Positions 23,813 to 33,386 of a stretch of DNA of 48,855 nt are shown here, piece by piece. The notes beneath the pieces are model-generated. The model was not told the origin of the DNA, did not search any database, and worked only from the letters and a program-made list of their open reading frames with translations. The stretch's first letter is position 1; each line of letters opens with the position of its first letter. The position numbers were made by a program, and so were the translations under genes. This DNA comes from CAZGKX01 sp964525945 (GTDB taxonomy: Bacteria > Pseudomonadota > Gammaproteobacteria > Legionellales > Legionellaceae). The stretch covers positions 1 to 48,855 of the forward strand of contig CAZGKX010000012.1 of assembly GCA_964525945.1 (NCBI GenBank). Direction: 5' to 3'.

Positions 23813-25681
23813 ATGACTACAAAATCTGAACGCAAAAATTTATCAACTGATTTAAGTCTTTTTCTCGCCAATTTAACGCCTGAGCCTGGCATCTATCGCA
23901 TGCTGGATGCGGAAGGTGTGGTGCTTTACGTGGGTAAGGCCAGTAATCTAAAAAAACGGGTGAACAGTTATTTTAATAAACAAGACAACGCCCCGAAAAC
24001 GCGTTCCTTGGTGCATCAAATTGTATCCATAGAGGTAAGCATTACCCGCAGTGAAACAGAAGCGTTGCTTTTGGAAAGCAATTTAATCAAATCTTTAAAA
24101 CCGAAATACAATGTGCTGATGCGCGATGATAAATCTTACCCCTTTATTCATGTGTCATCTCGGCATGATTTCCCGCGCATGGAGCTGATGCGGTGTAAAA
24201 AAAAGCCGCAACAAGGGGATTTTTTTGGTCCTTATCCCAGTGTTTCTGCGGTTCGTGAAACGTTGGGGATGATTCAAAAAATATTTAAAATTCGAAATTG
24301 CAGTGACAGCTTTTTCAGTGCACGCTCTCGTCCTTGTTTGCAATACCAGATCCAACGTTGCAGTGCGCCTTGCACGCGTTATATCACCCCAACGGAATAC
24401 CAACAATCTTTGACCGATGCGACGCATTTTCTACAGGGCAAAAGCCAACAAATTTTAAATCAGCTTGAAGCCCGTATGGCGTTGGCTGTGGAAAAGCTTG
24501 CTTTTGAGGAAGCCGCGCGATTGCGTGATCAAATTAAAAATTTGCGACTTGTTCAAGAGCAACAAGCGATTGTGCAACTGCGCGGTGATGCTGATGTGAT
24601 CGTGATTGAAGCTCGGCCCGGTTTTGCTTGCATTCAGTATGTGACTGTACGTGACGGTGAAATCATTGCCAATCAAGTGTTTTTTCCAACGGTCCCTAAA
24701 CAACACGTGGAAGAGGATGACAACGCTTTATGGCAGCAAGTGTTTGATGCTTTTATTACCTATTATTATTTTGATACGCCGGAGCGAATTCCTGCCATGA
24801 TTCTGACGGATTGTGACGTTAAGGATAAGTGTGCACTGCAAGAGGTTCTCAGCGAATTGCGCGGTAAGCCCTGCGACATTCAAACAAAGCCACGAGGCGT
24901 GAAAAGGCGCTGGTTGGATTTTGCTTTAAATAATTTGCGTTTGGCGTTGACGGAACATGCCATGGCGTCAAACACCATGCAGCGTCGTTACCAAGCATTG
25001 ACGATTCTGCTCAAGGCTGCGCGGCCCATCGAAAAAATTGAATGTTTTGAAATCAGCGAAACCCTATGCCATGACATAATAGCATCTTGCGTCGTGTTTG
25101 GGGCACACGGCCCTGCGAAGCGAGAATACCGACGTTTTAACATCACAGGCATTACGCCCGGTGATGATTATGCCGCGATGGAACAGGCCATTACTCGACG
25201 TTTTAAACGACTGATCCATGAACAAAAATTCCCCGATGTATTGATCATTGATGGTGGTAAAGGCCAAGTCGCTCGGGCCAAACAGGTGTTTGAGCAATTA
25301 AGCATTGAAAACGTGATGCTGCTGGGCGTTGCCAAAGGCCCAACACGCAAAGCGGGGTGGGAGCGGCTTATTTTGGCGGATCAACGCCAGGAATTGACGT
25401 GCCCCATGGATTCACCTGCCTTGCATTTGATTCAACATATTCGTGATGAAGCCCATCGTTTTGCTATCAGTGCTCATCGGCAAAAAAGGCAAAAATTGAG
25501 CATGTCTTCGACGTTAGAATCATTGCCAGGTATTGGCAAAAAACGCCGTCATGCGCTTTTACAACGTTTTGGAGGCATTCAAGATTTATCCAAAGCATCT
25601 GTGGAAGAGATTTCCAAAGTCTCTGGGATTAGTCATGGCTTGGCCATTCGGATTTATGAGCACTTTCATCGCTCGCTATAG
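23813..25681 (+). CDS. uvrC: Excinuclease ABC subunit C
   Basis: Makes the two incisions around bulky DNA damage in nucleotide excision repair with UvrA and UvrB. Full length at 622 aa. The N-terminal GIY-YIG nuclease domain reads PGIYRMLDAEGVVLYVGKASNLKKRV. After it come SETEALLLESNLIK, the cysteine-containing LQYQIQRCSAPC, a UVR/UvrB-binding motif near residue 225 (EKLAFEEAARLRDQIKNL), the RNase H-like C-terminal nuclease (ECFEISETLCHD, LIIDGGKGQV, ISAHRQKR) and tandem helix-hairpin-helix motifs (LESLPGIGKKRRHALLQRFGG). The ATG at 23813 is the only good start. AAGGA abuts it with no spacing, which fits the idea of leaderless translation. It is normally co-transcribed with gacA/letA, but here needs its own promoter. 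Confidence 0.96.
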   Translation: MTTKSERKNLSTDLSLFLANLTPEPGIYRMLDAEGVVLYVGKASNLKKRVNSYFNKQDNAPKTRSLVHQIVSIEVSITRSETEALLLESNLIKSLKPKYNVLMRDDKSYPFIHVSSRHDFPRMELMRCKKKPQQGDFFGPYPSVSAVRETLGMIQKIFKIRNCSDSFFSARSRPCLQYQIQRCSAPCTRYITPTEYQQSLTDATHFLQGKSQQILNQLEARMALAVEKLAFEEAARLRDQIKNLRLVQEQQAIVQLRGDADVIVIEARPGFACIQYVTVRDGEIIANQVFFPTVPKQHVEEDDNALWQQVFDAFITYYYFDTPERIPAMILTDCDVKDKCALQEVLSELRGKPCDIQTKPRGVKRRWLDFALNNLRLALTEHAMASNTMQRRYQALTILLKAARPIEKIECFEISETLCHDIIASCVVFGAHGPAKREYRRFNITGITPGDDYAAMEQAITRRFKRLIHEQKFPDVLIIDGGKGQVARAKQVFEQLSIENVMLLGVAKGPTRKAGWERLILADQRQELTCPMDSPALHLIQHIRDEAHRFAISAHRQKRQKLSMSSTLESLPGIGKKRRHALLQRFGGIQDLSKASVEEISKVSGISHGLAIRIYEHFHRSL

Positions 25682-25785
25682 GCCTTTAATTGGTTTTTAT
25701 TGAGCAGCTTACTCATTAATTTCTCATAAAAAAATTTTGTTGCAGGAAACCCATGTTTTTTCTTTGTGTTCATTCGTATTTCTAC

Positions 25786-25809
25786 TCATAAAAGGCTAAA
25801 CTTTTATGA
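25786..25809. promoter_or_regulatory. Inverted repeat upstream of enhA
   Basis: TCATAAAAG (25786-25794) and CTTTTATGA (25801-25809) are perfect 9-bp complements with a 6-nt loop, 55 bp before enhA. TATGAT at 25836-25841 could be a -10 box. The repeat may be an operator for the enh operon or a weak terminator for uvrC. Confidence 0.4.
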
Positions 25810-25863
25810 AAAGCAGCCGAAATGACAAGTAAGGCTATGATTTAACAGCAATAGGAATTGGGT

Positions 25864-26694
25864 ATGAAAAAAATAATTGTCACGGTTGCATTATTGGGAC
25901 CGCTTGCTGCCTGGTCTCTGCCAGTTACCACAGGCAAAATAAAAGAGGTTACGAACAATGCGGCATCCGCAGCAACGGCCAATGCCCCAGCGGCAACAGT
26001 AAACACCACTTCTATCTCTGTCAAACCAGCTTATTATGGCGCCGGCTTATGCGCTGCGACGGAATTGTATGAATGCATCAAAATACAATCCGGGCAAAGT
26101 TGGGATAAATTATTTCCTGATGAAGCGCAGCGTGATTTAGTGCAACGCATCAATCGCAGCTACAATTCACTGTGGCCGGGTAAGGTTATCGCTGTTCCGC
26201 GCGATTTACAGCATGTGACGTTGCTAGAGCTTGCTCCTTTCCCACGTGATATTGAAGGAGAAACTGAAAAGCAAGTGATCGTTGATCAAGATAAATTAGC
26301 GTGGGGTGCTTACGATGAGCACGGCAAGCTTGTGAAATGGGGGCCCATTGCTTCGGGGATTGATAAATGCCCTGATAGCGCCCATTCTTGCCGAACCTTG
26401 ACGGGTATTTACCGCGTGTTTAGTAAAGAAAATGAAAACTGTAAATCGGATGTTTATCCTATCGGAAAAGGTGGGGCAAAAATGCCTTATTGCATGTTTT
26501 TCCATAAGGGATTTGCTCTGCACGGCTCCAGTGATATGCCGGGATATCGGGCCAGCCATGGTTGTGTACGCATGTTTGTGCAAGATGCTAAATGGTTAAA
26601 TGAACATTTTGTGGATTCCACCAATGAAAAAAACAATGTTTTAGGCACAAAAGTAATCGTCCGTCCAGTCACTTCCAATGAGAAAACGCTATGA
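25864..26694 (+). CDS. enhA: EnhA-like L,D-transpeptidase (YkuD family)
   Basis: Periplasmic protein with an L,D-transpeptidase catalytic domain, which cross-links or modifies peptidoglycan or attaches proteins to it. The ATG at 25864 has AGGA 7 nt upstream. A signal peptide (MKKIIVTVALLGPLAAWS) precedes an Ala/Thr-rich linker and a LysM-like segment (IKIQSGQSWDKLFPDEAQRDLVQRINR ... LWPGKVIAVP). The YkuD domain follows (~135-270) with the active site HGSSDMPGYRASHGCVRM, giving catalytic His and Cys. In Legionella enhA lies first in enhABC, found by screening for enhanced entry into host cells, and the same order holds here: the stop overlaps a potential ATG of enhB. Confidence 0.9.
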   Translation: MKKIIVTVALLGPLAAWSLPVTTGKIKEVTNNAASAATANAPAATVNTTSISVKPAYYGAGLCAATELYECIKIQSGQSWDKLFPDEAQRDLVQRINRSYNSLWPGKVIAVPRDLQHVTLLELAPFPRDIEGETEKQVIVDQDKLAWGAYDEHGKLVKWGPIASGIDKCPDSAHSCRTLTGIYRVFSKENENCKSDVYPIGKGGAKMPYCMFFHKGFALHGSSDMPGYRASHGCVRMFVQDAKWLNEHFVDSTNEKNNVLGTKVIVRPVTSNEKTL

Positions 26695-26714
26695 AAACAC
26701 GAAGAGGAATAGGG

Positions 26715-27269
26715 ATGTCTAAGCGAATGGTTCTTGCTATGATGCTGCTGGCAATGGGTGTAAATGCTGCGGCTGGGGTGTCAAATGCAGTGAACGATTT
26801 GGGAAAAAAGGATAAAAAAGAAAAACAAGAGGATTTGAGCAAAAGTCCTTTGGGTTGTCGCGATGTGGGCTATCAATTCCAACTGAATGTTTTGAATATT
26901 TTGCCGGAAGCGGCGGGTGATAAGCAGTCACTTTATTTTATCTACAATCGCTTGAACAAGCCGATCAATCTTTTTCAAATGTTGAAAGGAAACAATAGCA
27001 CCCGGAGCATGTATTTAAACCACGTGGTTCGCCCGCAGCAATGGGCGGTACTGGCCACCAGCGAAAAAGAATTGAAGTACATCTGCACCGTTGAAGGAGC
27101 AAAATCACGCTATGGCCAGATCATCAATTGCTCTGAAAGTGTAAAAGTGTGTGAGTATGCGCGTGTAAGGTTTGGGTTGAATAACCGTGGAAATTATTGG
27201 TTGGTCAACAGTAACAGCAGAGGCGGGGCTGTTGGAGATGTGATTCGGTATGGCATCATTCCACAGTAA
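26715..27269 (+). CDS. enhB: EnhB-like enhanced entry protein
   Basis: Exported protein of unknown biochemical activity, assigned by its position between EnhA- and EnhC-like genes and by its size. The ATG at 26715 is preferred because AGAGGA lies 6 nt upstream and the product starts with a clean signal peptide (MSKRMVLAMMLLAMGVNAAAG). An in-frame ATG at 26691 overlaps the enhA stop (ATGA) and would add eight residues. After a Lys-rich spacer (KKDKKEKQED) comes a compact domain with four cysteines (GCRDVGYQFQ, YICTVEGA, INCSESVKVCEYA), likely disulfide-bonded in the periplasm, and a C-terminal NNRGNYWLVNSNSRGG segment. It probably works with EnhC and EnhA on the cell envelope. Confidence 0.8.
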   Translation: MSKRMVLAMMLLAMGVNAAAGVSNAVNDLGKKDKKEKQEDLSKSPLGCRDVGYQFQLNVLNILPEAAGDKQSLYFIYNRLNKPINLFQMLKGNNSTRSMYLNHVVRPQQWAVLATSEKELKYICTVEGAKSRYGQIINCSESVKVCEYARVRFGLNNRGNYWLVNSNSRGGAVGDVIRYGIIPQ

Positions 27270-27330
27270 GGCATATGCTAGCCGTTAAGAGAGCCAGAAC
27301 ATGTTGACTAATAAATTAAGGGGAATCAAG

Positions 27331-30300
27331 ATGAAATCGCTACTGCCTTGGTTTTGTTTGGTTACAGCTGCAAATGCAAGTGTAGCCTTTGCAAACAATG
27401 GTCTCGATGCCTATCGCGAAGGCAAATATATTGCAGCAGCGACTCAATTAACGCCCACTGAAAATGACCCCATCGTCAATTATTATATGGGCCGCATGCG
27501 CCTTTATGGTTATGGTCAATTAAAAAATAATGCAATCGCGTTGAAATATTTGAAACAAGCCGCTGAAAAAGGACTATTGCCTGCACAACAAATCATGGGG
27601 CGGTATGCTTTACTGGAAGAAAAGAATCCTGAACAAGCGCTGGTGTGGTTTAAAAAAGCAGCAGATGCCAATGACACCGAATCGCAAATGTATTGTGCGG
27701 CTGCTTATTTATTTGGGGTGGGTGTCAAAAAAAATCCTGATTTAGCCAAGCGTTATTATATTGCTGCGGCTCGCAATGGCAACAGCATCGCACAATACAC
27801 TGTGGCGCAAAGTTTCCTTGAAACACACCATTCCGCCAATAAAAAATTAGGCTTAATTTGGTTGACAAAAGCCGTGGAGCAAAAAAATCCTGAAGCATTG
27901 CTCATGATGAGTGAATTGTACACCAGCGGGACCTTGGTGCCACGTGATCTTGCCAAGGAAAAAGAGCTGGCGAATCAATCCATTGCACAAGGGTATATAC
28001 CAGCCTTGTATCAAATGGGTGAAATTGCTAAAAGTGACAATAATCTTCAGCAAGCCCAAGAGTGGTTTACCAAAGCGGCCAATGCCAATTACATGCCTGC
28101 GGTTATGGCGTTATCCCAATTGCATTTAACGGAAAAAAGCCCACTCTATGATCCGCATACCGCTTTTTTATGGATGTTGAAGGCGGCACAAAATGGCTCG
28201 GGTGATGCCCAACTTGCTCTCGCCGATATGTATAAAAAAGGCCTAGGCGTCGATGTGGATTTAAGTTTGGCGAAAGAATGGCAAGATAAAGGATTGCAAA
28301 CCAATAAAGGCGCGGAACAGGCCATGGTAAAAGCCGCCAATTGGTTGAGCAACGGCAAAGCATCTTCTTTTGTAGACACGGCCTATAAAATGCGAGGCAT
28401 CAACGCTTGGCAGAATAAAAGCGTGTTGAAGGAAAACAACTACAACCAACCCCCTCAAATGGTGGAAGTGAATCGAGAAGCACTTTATAAACCGCAATTT
28501 TCCATGCTCAGTCCCAATAAAATTGCCATCAGCGAATATTATGATGCCTTGGTGGCCTCTTTAGGGAATTTGCCTGAAGAAGCGATTGTTTTTCCCCAAT
28601 ACCCAGTAAAAAACAATGGGGTAAAAAAACAACAAGCCAAAGAGGATGATAAAGAGTTTGATTACTTGAAACAATTGCCCGCGGATTCCACTCAAGCCAG
28701 CTATAAAAATGAATTTAAACAATTAGAAAGCCAAGCCATATTAGGCGATTCCACGGCACAATTTGATTTGGCTGAAATGTACCATCAAGGCATTGGCGTT
28801 CAAAAAGATATTCAACAAGCCATACATTACTATGAATTGGCTGCGGCACAACAAGATTTACGAGCAGAATATAACTTAGGCCTCTTGTACATTGGCGGAG
28901 AAGGGATTGCACCTAATTATAAATTGGGCATGGATTTTTTAAATGATTCAGCGTTTAAAGGCAATGATTTTGCCCAATATGCACTGGCTAGAATCGCTGA
29001 GCAAGGGTTGCGTGATAAATCTGGGACGATGGTCATTCAACCCGATCATGAGTTGTCCATGTCGATGTACAATTTAGCTGCAGCGAACAATTATGGTCCT
29101 GCACAATACCGTCTCGCCGAAATTCTAGTCCGAGAAAAACCTACCGATGTGAGTCTTGCAGCAAAACAGCAACGCAATCAATTGATTAAAGATCTTTACC
29201 AAGGTGCGGTTATTTCCGGTGTTGAACAAGCGGCACTGCCCCTCGCATTTTACAATGCTATGGACAACGATCCTAAAAAACAAGCCCAAGCCTTTGAAGT
29301 AGCAAAAAATGCAGCAGCACTCGATAACACGGACGCAGCGTTATTAGTGGGATTGATGTATGACCGAGGGATTGCGACTCAAGCCGATCATGAGGAAGCG
29401 ATCAACTCGTACCAAAAAGCCGCCGCAAATCCCATTGGCGCCTTTATTTTAGGAACTTATTTATATGAAGGCGATGGCATTAGCAAAGACGCTGAGAAAA
29501 GTGCTGAGTATTTGCAAAAAGCGGCCGATGCGGGTTTTTCTTATGCCAATTTAAATTTAGCGGTGATGAAGCAACAGCATAATGGCGATTTTCTACCTGA
29601 TTTAAATAAAGCCCTTGATTTAGGCAATAGCACTGCAGGCTTGTTGTTAGCCGATTATTATTTAAATTCAGGCACCAACGAACAACAAATGCAGCATGCT
29701 CACCAAATTTACCAACAATTTGCTGAAAAAGGCGATAAAGATGCCCAGCTTAAATTAGGCTATTTGTTTGAACAAGGTTTAGGAGGAAAAACCGATTTAG
29801 CCAGTGCTCAACAATGGTATACGGCTGCCGCGGAACAAGGCCAACCTGTCGCTCAATATTTATTGGCTCGCCTTTATCAAATGGGTTGGTTGGATAAGCA
29901 ACCCGATTATGAAATGGCTAAAAAATGGTATGCAGCGGCACAAACGCAATACCCCCCTGCCGCGATTGCATTGGGTTTTGTGTATGAAACGGTGGATGAT
30001 AGTTATTCTCAAGCGCAAGCCGCTTACAAAGTGGCGGCCGATCAGAGTTCACCCATTGGTGCATTTGATTTAGGCTTGATCTACGAAAAAGGCAAAGGTT
30101 GCCCTGTGGATTTTTCTAAAGCGGCCATGCTATACCAACAGGCGGCAGAAACAGGGCATCACCAAGCGATGGTGCAATTAGCGGGTTTGTATTTCAATGG
30201 ATCTTTTGGCCCTAGGAATGAGCAACAAGCGCTGCAATTGTATAAAAAAGCAGCATCACTCGGTGATCGTGATGCCTTGTATCAATTGGGTTTGTTGTCT

Positions 30301-30873
30301 GAAACAGGAGTGGGCACTAAATTGGATTACCCTGATGCGGTGCAGTACTACCAACAAGCCGCGGACATGGGAAATGCCAAAGCCAAATTAGCCTTGGCGA
30401 GAATGTATCAATATGGTTTAGGCGTGCCTAAAAACATTGATCAAGCCGCTAAAATTTATAAAGAACTCTCCCTTGACGACAATGGCTATGCACAATATCA
30501 ATTGGCCATGTTGCAATACAATGGTTCTTTGGCTGAGCACTCTGAACAGAAAGCCAAACAATTGCTGCAACAAGCCGCTGCCAACGGCAACTCACAAGCT
30601 CGTACCACGTTGCAACGCATGAATGCCCAAGCCCAGCAGCAAGTGAGTTATGTTGAGCCTTGGCGTGTGTCTGCTGCAGTGTCAAAATTGCCAGGCAGTA
30701 AGACCGCAGAGTTGATGTATTTGGATGCTTTAAATGCTTGGAACCGGGGTGATGAATCTCTCTCTCGTGATATTTTAGCGAGACTTTTAACCCAGTATCC
30801 CCATTATTTACCGGAAAAACAAGCCTATGAACAATTAAAGCAAAAAGACACACCTTTTTTGGCAAAAGCATGA
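27331..30873 (+). CDS. enhC: EnhC-like periplasmic Sel1-repeat protein
   Basis: Very large periplasmic scaffold built of Sel1-like (TPR-type) repeats. In L. pneumophila EnhC binds and inhibits the lytic transglycosylase Slt, limiting release of muropeptides sensed by host Nod1, and is needed for growth in macrophages. The ATG at 27331 (AAGGGGA 6 nt upstream) starts a signal peptide (MKSLLPWFCLVTAANASVAFA); the earlier ATG at 27301 lacks a site. Of 1180 residues nearly all are ~36-residue repeats of the form A-x2-LG-x2-Y-x2-G-x-G-V-x-K-D-x3-A-x2-YY-x-A-A, with clear blocks in both halves separated by a linker near residues 340-450. The C-terminal ~80 residues lack repeats. Length is close to Legionella EnhC. 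It is last in the operon and ends at a GAAA-tetraloop hairpin. Confidence 0.92.
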   Translation: MKSLLPWFCLVTAANASVAFANNGLDAYREGKYIAAATQLTPTENDPIVNYYMGRMRLYGYGQLKNNAIALKYLKQAAEKGLLPAQQIMGRYALLEEKNPEQALVWFKKAADANDTESQMYCAAAYLFGVGVKKNPDLAKRYYIAAARNGNSIAQYTVAQSFLETHHSANKKLGLIWLTKAVEQKNPEALLMMSELYTSGTLVPRDLAKEKELANQSIAQGYIPALYQMGEIAKSDNNLQQAQEWFTKAANANYMPAVMALSQLHLTEKSPLYDPHTAFLWMLKAAQNGSGDAQLALADMYKKGLGVDVDLSLAKEWQDKGLQTNKGAEQAMVKAANWLSNGKASSFVDTAYKMRGINAWQNKSVLKENNYNQPPQMVEVNREALYKPQFSMLSPNKIAISEYYDALVASLGNLPEEAIVFPQYPVKNNGVKKQQAKEDDKEFDYLKQLPADSTQASYKNEFKQLESQAILGDSTAQFDLAEMYHQGIGVQKDIQQAIHYYELAAAQQDLRAEYNLGLLYIGGEGIAPNYKLGMDFLNDSAFKGNDFAQYALARIAEQGLRDKSGTMVIQPDHELSMSMYNLAAANNYGPAQYRLAEILVREKPTDVSLAAKQQRNQLIKDLYQGAVISGVEQAALPLAFYNAMDNDPKKQAQAFEVAKNAAALDNTDAALLVGLMYDRGIATQADHEEAINSYQKAAANPIGAFILGTYLYEGDGISKDAEKSAEYLQKAADAGFSYANLNLAVMKQQHNGDFLPDLNKALDLGNSTAGLLLADYYLNSGTNEQQMQHAHQIYQQFAEKGDKDAQLKLGYLFEQGLGGKTDLASAQQWYTAAAEQGQPVAQYLLARLYQMGWLDKQPDYEMAKKWYAAAQTQYPPAAIALGFVYETVDDSYSQAQAAYKVAADQSSPIGAFDLGLIYEKGKGCPVDFSKAAMLYQQAAETGHHQAMVQLAGLYFNGSFGPRNEQQALQLYKKAASLGDRDALYQLGLLSETGVGTKLDYPDAVQYYQQAADMGNAKAKLALARMYQYGLGVPKNIDQAAKIYKELSLDDNGYAQYQLAMLQYNGSLAEHSEQKAKQLLQQAAANGNSQARTTLQRMNAQAQQQVSYVEPWRVSAAVSKLPGSKTAELMYLDALNAWNRGDESLSRDILARLLTQYPHYLPEKQAYEQLKQKDTPFLAKA

Positions 30874-30900
30874 GGTTGCAGACAACGGACTATTTTGTGT

Positions 30901-30920
30901 CTCCCCGCGAAAGCGGGGAG
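30901..30920. terminator. GAAA-tetraloop hairpin between enhC and the glycosyltransferase
   Basis: CTCCCCGC-GAAA-GCGGGGAG is an 8-bp GC-rich perfect stem closed by a GNRA loop, between the ends of two convergent operons. It is very stable and is likely a shared terminator, though without a T-run. Confidence 0.7.
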
Positions 30921-30925
30921 CCCAC

Positions 30926-32311
30926 TCACAACGCTTTTCCTCTTAAGCGATTGAAGAGGTAATGAAAACTGCCGAAAAATGAGCAAAAGGCTTTGAACTG
31001 TCTAAAAAACAGCATATCAATGCTGGTCACAACAAAAATACGGCATATATCCATTTTGCTGGGGTATTTATTATAAGTCACTAAATTTAAGATGATGCAG
31101 GCGATGGTGATCAAGGACATGAACCCCCAGGCCCACAGCCAATACCAGAATAATTGCCAAAACAGCGTATAGCCCATCACCCATGCAACAATAAATGTCA
31201 TATAAGCCACTGCTTCAATAAGCGGTCCAAAAACTTCCAGTATCATAAAATAGGGAAACGCGACTAACCCGGTTACCCCATAACGAGGGTTAAACAACAT
31301 CTTGATGTGTCGAAAAGTGGAACGCAACAGACCTCTTTGCCAATAATTCCGTTGTTTCCAAAACTGTTTCAACGTGCTGGGTGATTCTGCCCAACCAATG
31401 GCACTGGCGGCGTAAACGACGGAATAAGGGTATTTATTGTTTCGCATGTAGTGATGTAATTTCATTATAATTTCAGCATCATAAGAAAAGTTAGCGGCAT
31501 CAAACCCGCCAACTTCTAAAACAGCTTGTGTTTCTAATAAAGTAAATGCACCGGGGTGGCACAGCACACCTCCGATGAGGGACCAACCCTCTCGCCCGTA
31601 TAAAAAAGAACGCAAATATTCACAAACCTGTACCCCCAACACCATGTTTTTAGGAAAACTGGTGCGCAAAATGTTATCCCTTATTCCAGAGGAGGTATCG
31701 GGGACATAAATATCCCCACCTACGGCGATGCAATGGGCATGGGTTAAATACATAAATAACATATAGGATAAAGCAGGGGGCTCAATGACTGTATCGGAGT
31801 CAATCGTTAAAAATAAGGGGGTGCGGCAAGCATTTAAACCAGCATTGATGCAATCTGATCCAGAGTTTGCAAATGGGCTGTGTTCTTTGTCAATGACCAT
31901 CATGTTGGGGATGCGTGTGGATTGGTAATAACCGAACACTTTGCCGGTGACCACTTTATGCTGAAAAGAAGGTGCAATCTTCTTCATCGCGTATTGTTCG
32001 ATCAACATCGATAATGTGGTGTCTGTGGATCCATCATTTACAATAATAAGGTGAATATTTTTATAGTCAGCATTGTAAATGGCGTTAATTGCTTTTGTTA
32101 TGCGATGGGCCTCATTGTATGCAGGCATAATAATGGTCAAAGGGATTAATTTGTTTTGATTAAAAATAGCAATGACATTGTTAAATTCGGCCTCTTGGTA
32201 TTTTCGAACAATGATGCGAAAGGTATACCCCAAAAAAACAAGATAGATCACCCATACGGCTGCAAAATAAATTAAAATGAAGGAATTGATATAATTAATG
32301 ATCGCTGGCAT
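30926..32311 (-). CDS. Membrane family 2 glycosyltransferase (PgaC-like synthase)
   Basis: Probable processive polysaccharide synthase in the inner membrane. The ATG at 32311 has AAGGA 5 nt upstream and overlaps the end of the HEAT gene by 17 bp; the longer frame to 32380 lacks a site. The 461-aa protein starts with a membrane segment (SFILIYFAAVWVIYLVFLGYTF). The catalytic domain follows: IIMPAYNEAH, VNDGSTDTTLS (Asp), LTIDSDTVIE (DxD), NFSYDAEIIMKLH (Asp of the base motif) and WKQRNYWQRG, a variant of QxxRW. It ends with about four membrane segments. This arrangement matches PgaC/IcaA and related synthases. Gene context (TPR/beta-barrel exporter, epimerase, dehydrogenase) points to an exported polymer containing an unusual sugar. 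The polymer is unknown. Confidence 0.88.
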   Translation of the reverse strand: MPAIINYINSFILIYFAAVWVIYLVFLGYTFRIIVRKYQEAEFNNVIAIFNQNKLIPLTIIMPAYNEAHRITKAINAIYNADYKNIHLIIVNDGSTDTTLSMLIEQYAMKKIAPSFQHKVVTGKVFGYYQSTRIPNMMVIDKEHSPFANSGSDCINAGLNACRTPLFLTIDSDTVIEPPALSYMLFMYLTHAHCIAVGGDIYVPDTSSGIRDNILRTSFPKNMVLGVQVCEYLRSFLYGREGWSLIGGVLCHPGAFTLLETQAVLEVGGFDAANFSYDAEIIMKLHHYMRNNKYPYSVVYAASAIGWAESPSTLKQFWKQRNYWQRGLLRSTFRHIKMLFNPRYGVTGLVAFPYFMILEVFGPLIEAVAYMTFIVAWVMGYTLFWQLFWYWLWAWGFMSLITIACIILNLVTYNKYPSKMDICRIFVVTSIDMLFFRQFKAFCSFFGSFHYLFNRLRGKAL

Positions 32312-33371
32312 TGCATTCCTTAGCGTGTGAATCGTATTTGGCCAATGCTCGTTGGGCAGCATCATACGCATATTGATCAACGGCTGGATCTTGTCGGTTT
32401 AGCCTGTTCTTGCCCTTATCCCCTAATTGCGCAAGTGCTTCTGCTGCATTAATACGCACCCACCATGCTGGATCACGTAAGGCTTTTTCCAGGGGAGTAA
32501 GCATTTTTTGAGCTTGAATTTCACCGAAAATTTTAGCTGTTTTTGCTCTGATTTCCCAATTTTTATGTTCTAAAAAATGGCCGAAATGGGATTCTGCAAA
32601 GGCTGGATCTTGGTAAGCAATATATTCGATCACGGCTATTTTCAAATTGATGTTGTCCGATTGCAAGTCAAGCAATGCTGATTTAACGGTATTGGGGTCA
32701 GGAAAAAAAATCATTAACACCCGGTAACAAAAGATTTTAACATAAGGATCTGTGTCATGTTTTAAACGGTGTTGAATGAAGGGAATCAGTGTGGGCGGAG
32801 CTGTAGCCATGATTTGCGTGTAAAGCGATTGTTGAACCCGACGTCCTTTTGAAAATGAATCAATGACTGCGTCGATCATGGGCTGCGAGCGACTTTTTAT
32901 TGCAAGCATGGCTGCATTGACGGCCACCAAAGGAATAGGATCATGGATAAGTTGTATCAGGAGGGTTTCATCCTGATGGTCATTTTCTAAAAAAAATGCC
33001 TGGCACGCAGTATACCGTTTGTACCAGTTTTTTGCTGTCGCAAAGTGTTTGGCACGAGGCATGATGAGTGTGGCAATGAGGTTTGAACGGATCTGTCGCC
33101 ATTCTGGGAACGGTTGGCTATCAAAATGTTGCACACGTTCTAAAAAAAGGGAGAGGTGGGATTGATATGGATTTAATTTTTCTAAGGCAATAGCCCAGGT
33201 ATGATGCGCTTCATAGCGTAAGATATGATCGAATTTTTTTGCCAACTGCGCGCGCTGTTTTTTCTGAAACCGAGCGTATGCGCGAATGCTAAAAGAACCG
33301 ATGAATAATAATCCAATTAAAACAACTTGAATGATAGCGATTATTTTAATGATTGACAAAAAAAAAGGCAT
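32295..33371 (-). CDS. Membrane-anchored HEAT-repeat protein
   Basis: An N-terminal membrane segment (IIKIIAIIQVVLIGLLFIGSF, ~7-28) is followed by a helical region and several HEAT repeats, clearest in the C-terminal half (HDPIPLVAVNAAMLAI, HFLEHKNWEIRAKTAKIFGEI, ALRDPAWWVRINAAEALAQLGDKG). HEAT repeats bind protein partners; no enzymatic motif is seen. The ATG at 33371 is preceded by GGAAGGG. The gene lies between the TPR/beta-barrel exporter (15 nt) and the glycosyltransferase (17-bp overlap), so it is almost certainly produced with both. It may bridge synthase and exporter or control the synthase; that is inference from position. It does not resemble PgaB, PgaD, AlgK or BcsB. Confidence 0.8.
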   Translation of the reverse strand: MPFFLSIIKIIAIIQVVLIGLLFIGSFSIRAYARFQKKQRAQLAKKFDHILRYEAHHTWAIALEKLNPYQSHLSLFLERVQHFDSQPFPEWRQIRSNLIATLIMPRAKHFATAKNWYKRYTACQAFFLENDHQDETLLIQLIHDPIPLVAVNAAMLAIKSRSQPMIDAVIDSFSKGRRVQQSLYTQIMATAPPTLIPFIQHRLKHDTDPYVKIFCYRVLMIFFPDPNTVKSALLDLQSDNINLKIAVIEYIAYQDPAFAESHFGHFLEHKNWEIRAKTAKIFGEIQAQKMLTPLEKALRDPAWWVRINAAEALAQLGDKGKNRLNRQDPAVDQYAYDAAQRALAKYDSHAKECNASDH

Positions 33372-33386
33372 TTTACCCTTCCATTC

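Noticed and set aside
27331..30873. Tandem DNA repeats or CRISPR-like array in enhC
   Set aside because: The periodicity is at protein level (Sel1 repeats of about 36 residues) with diverged codons, not a DNA repeat array.
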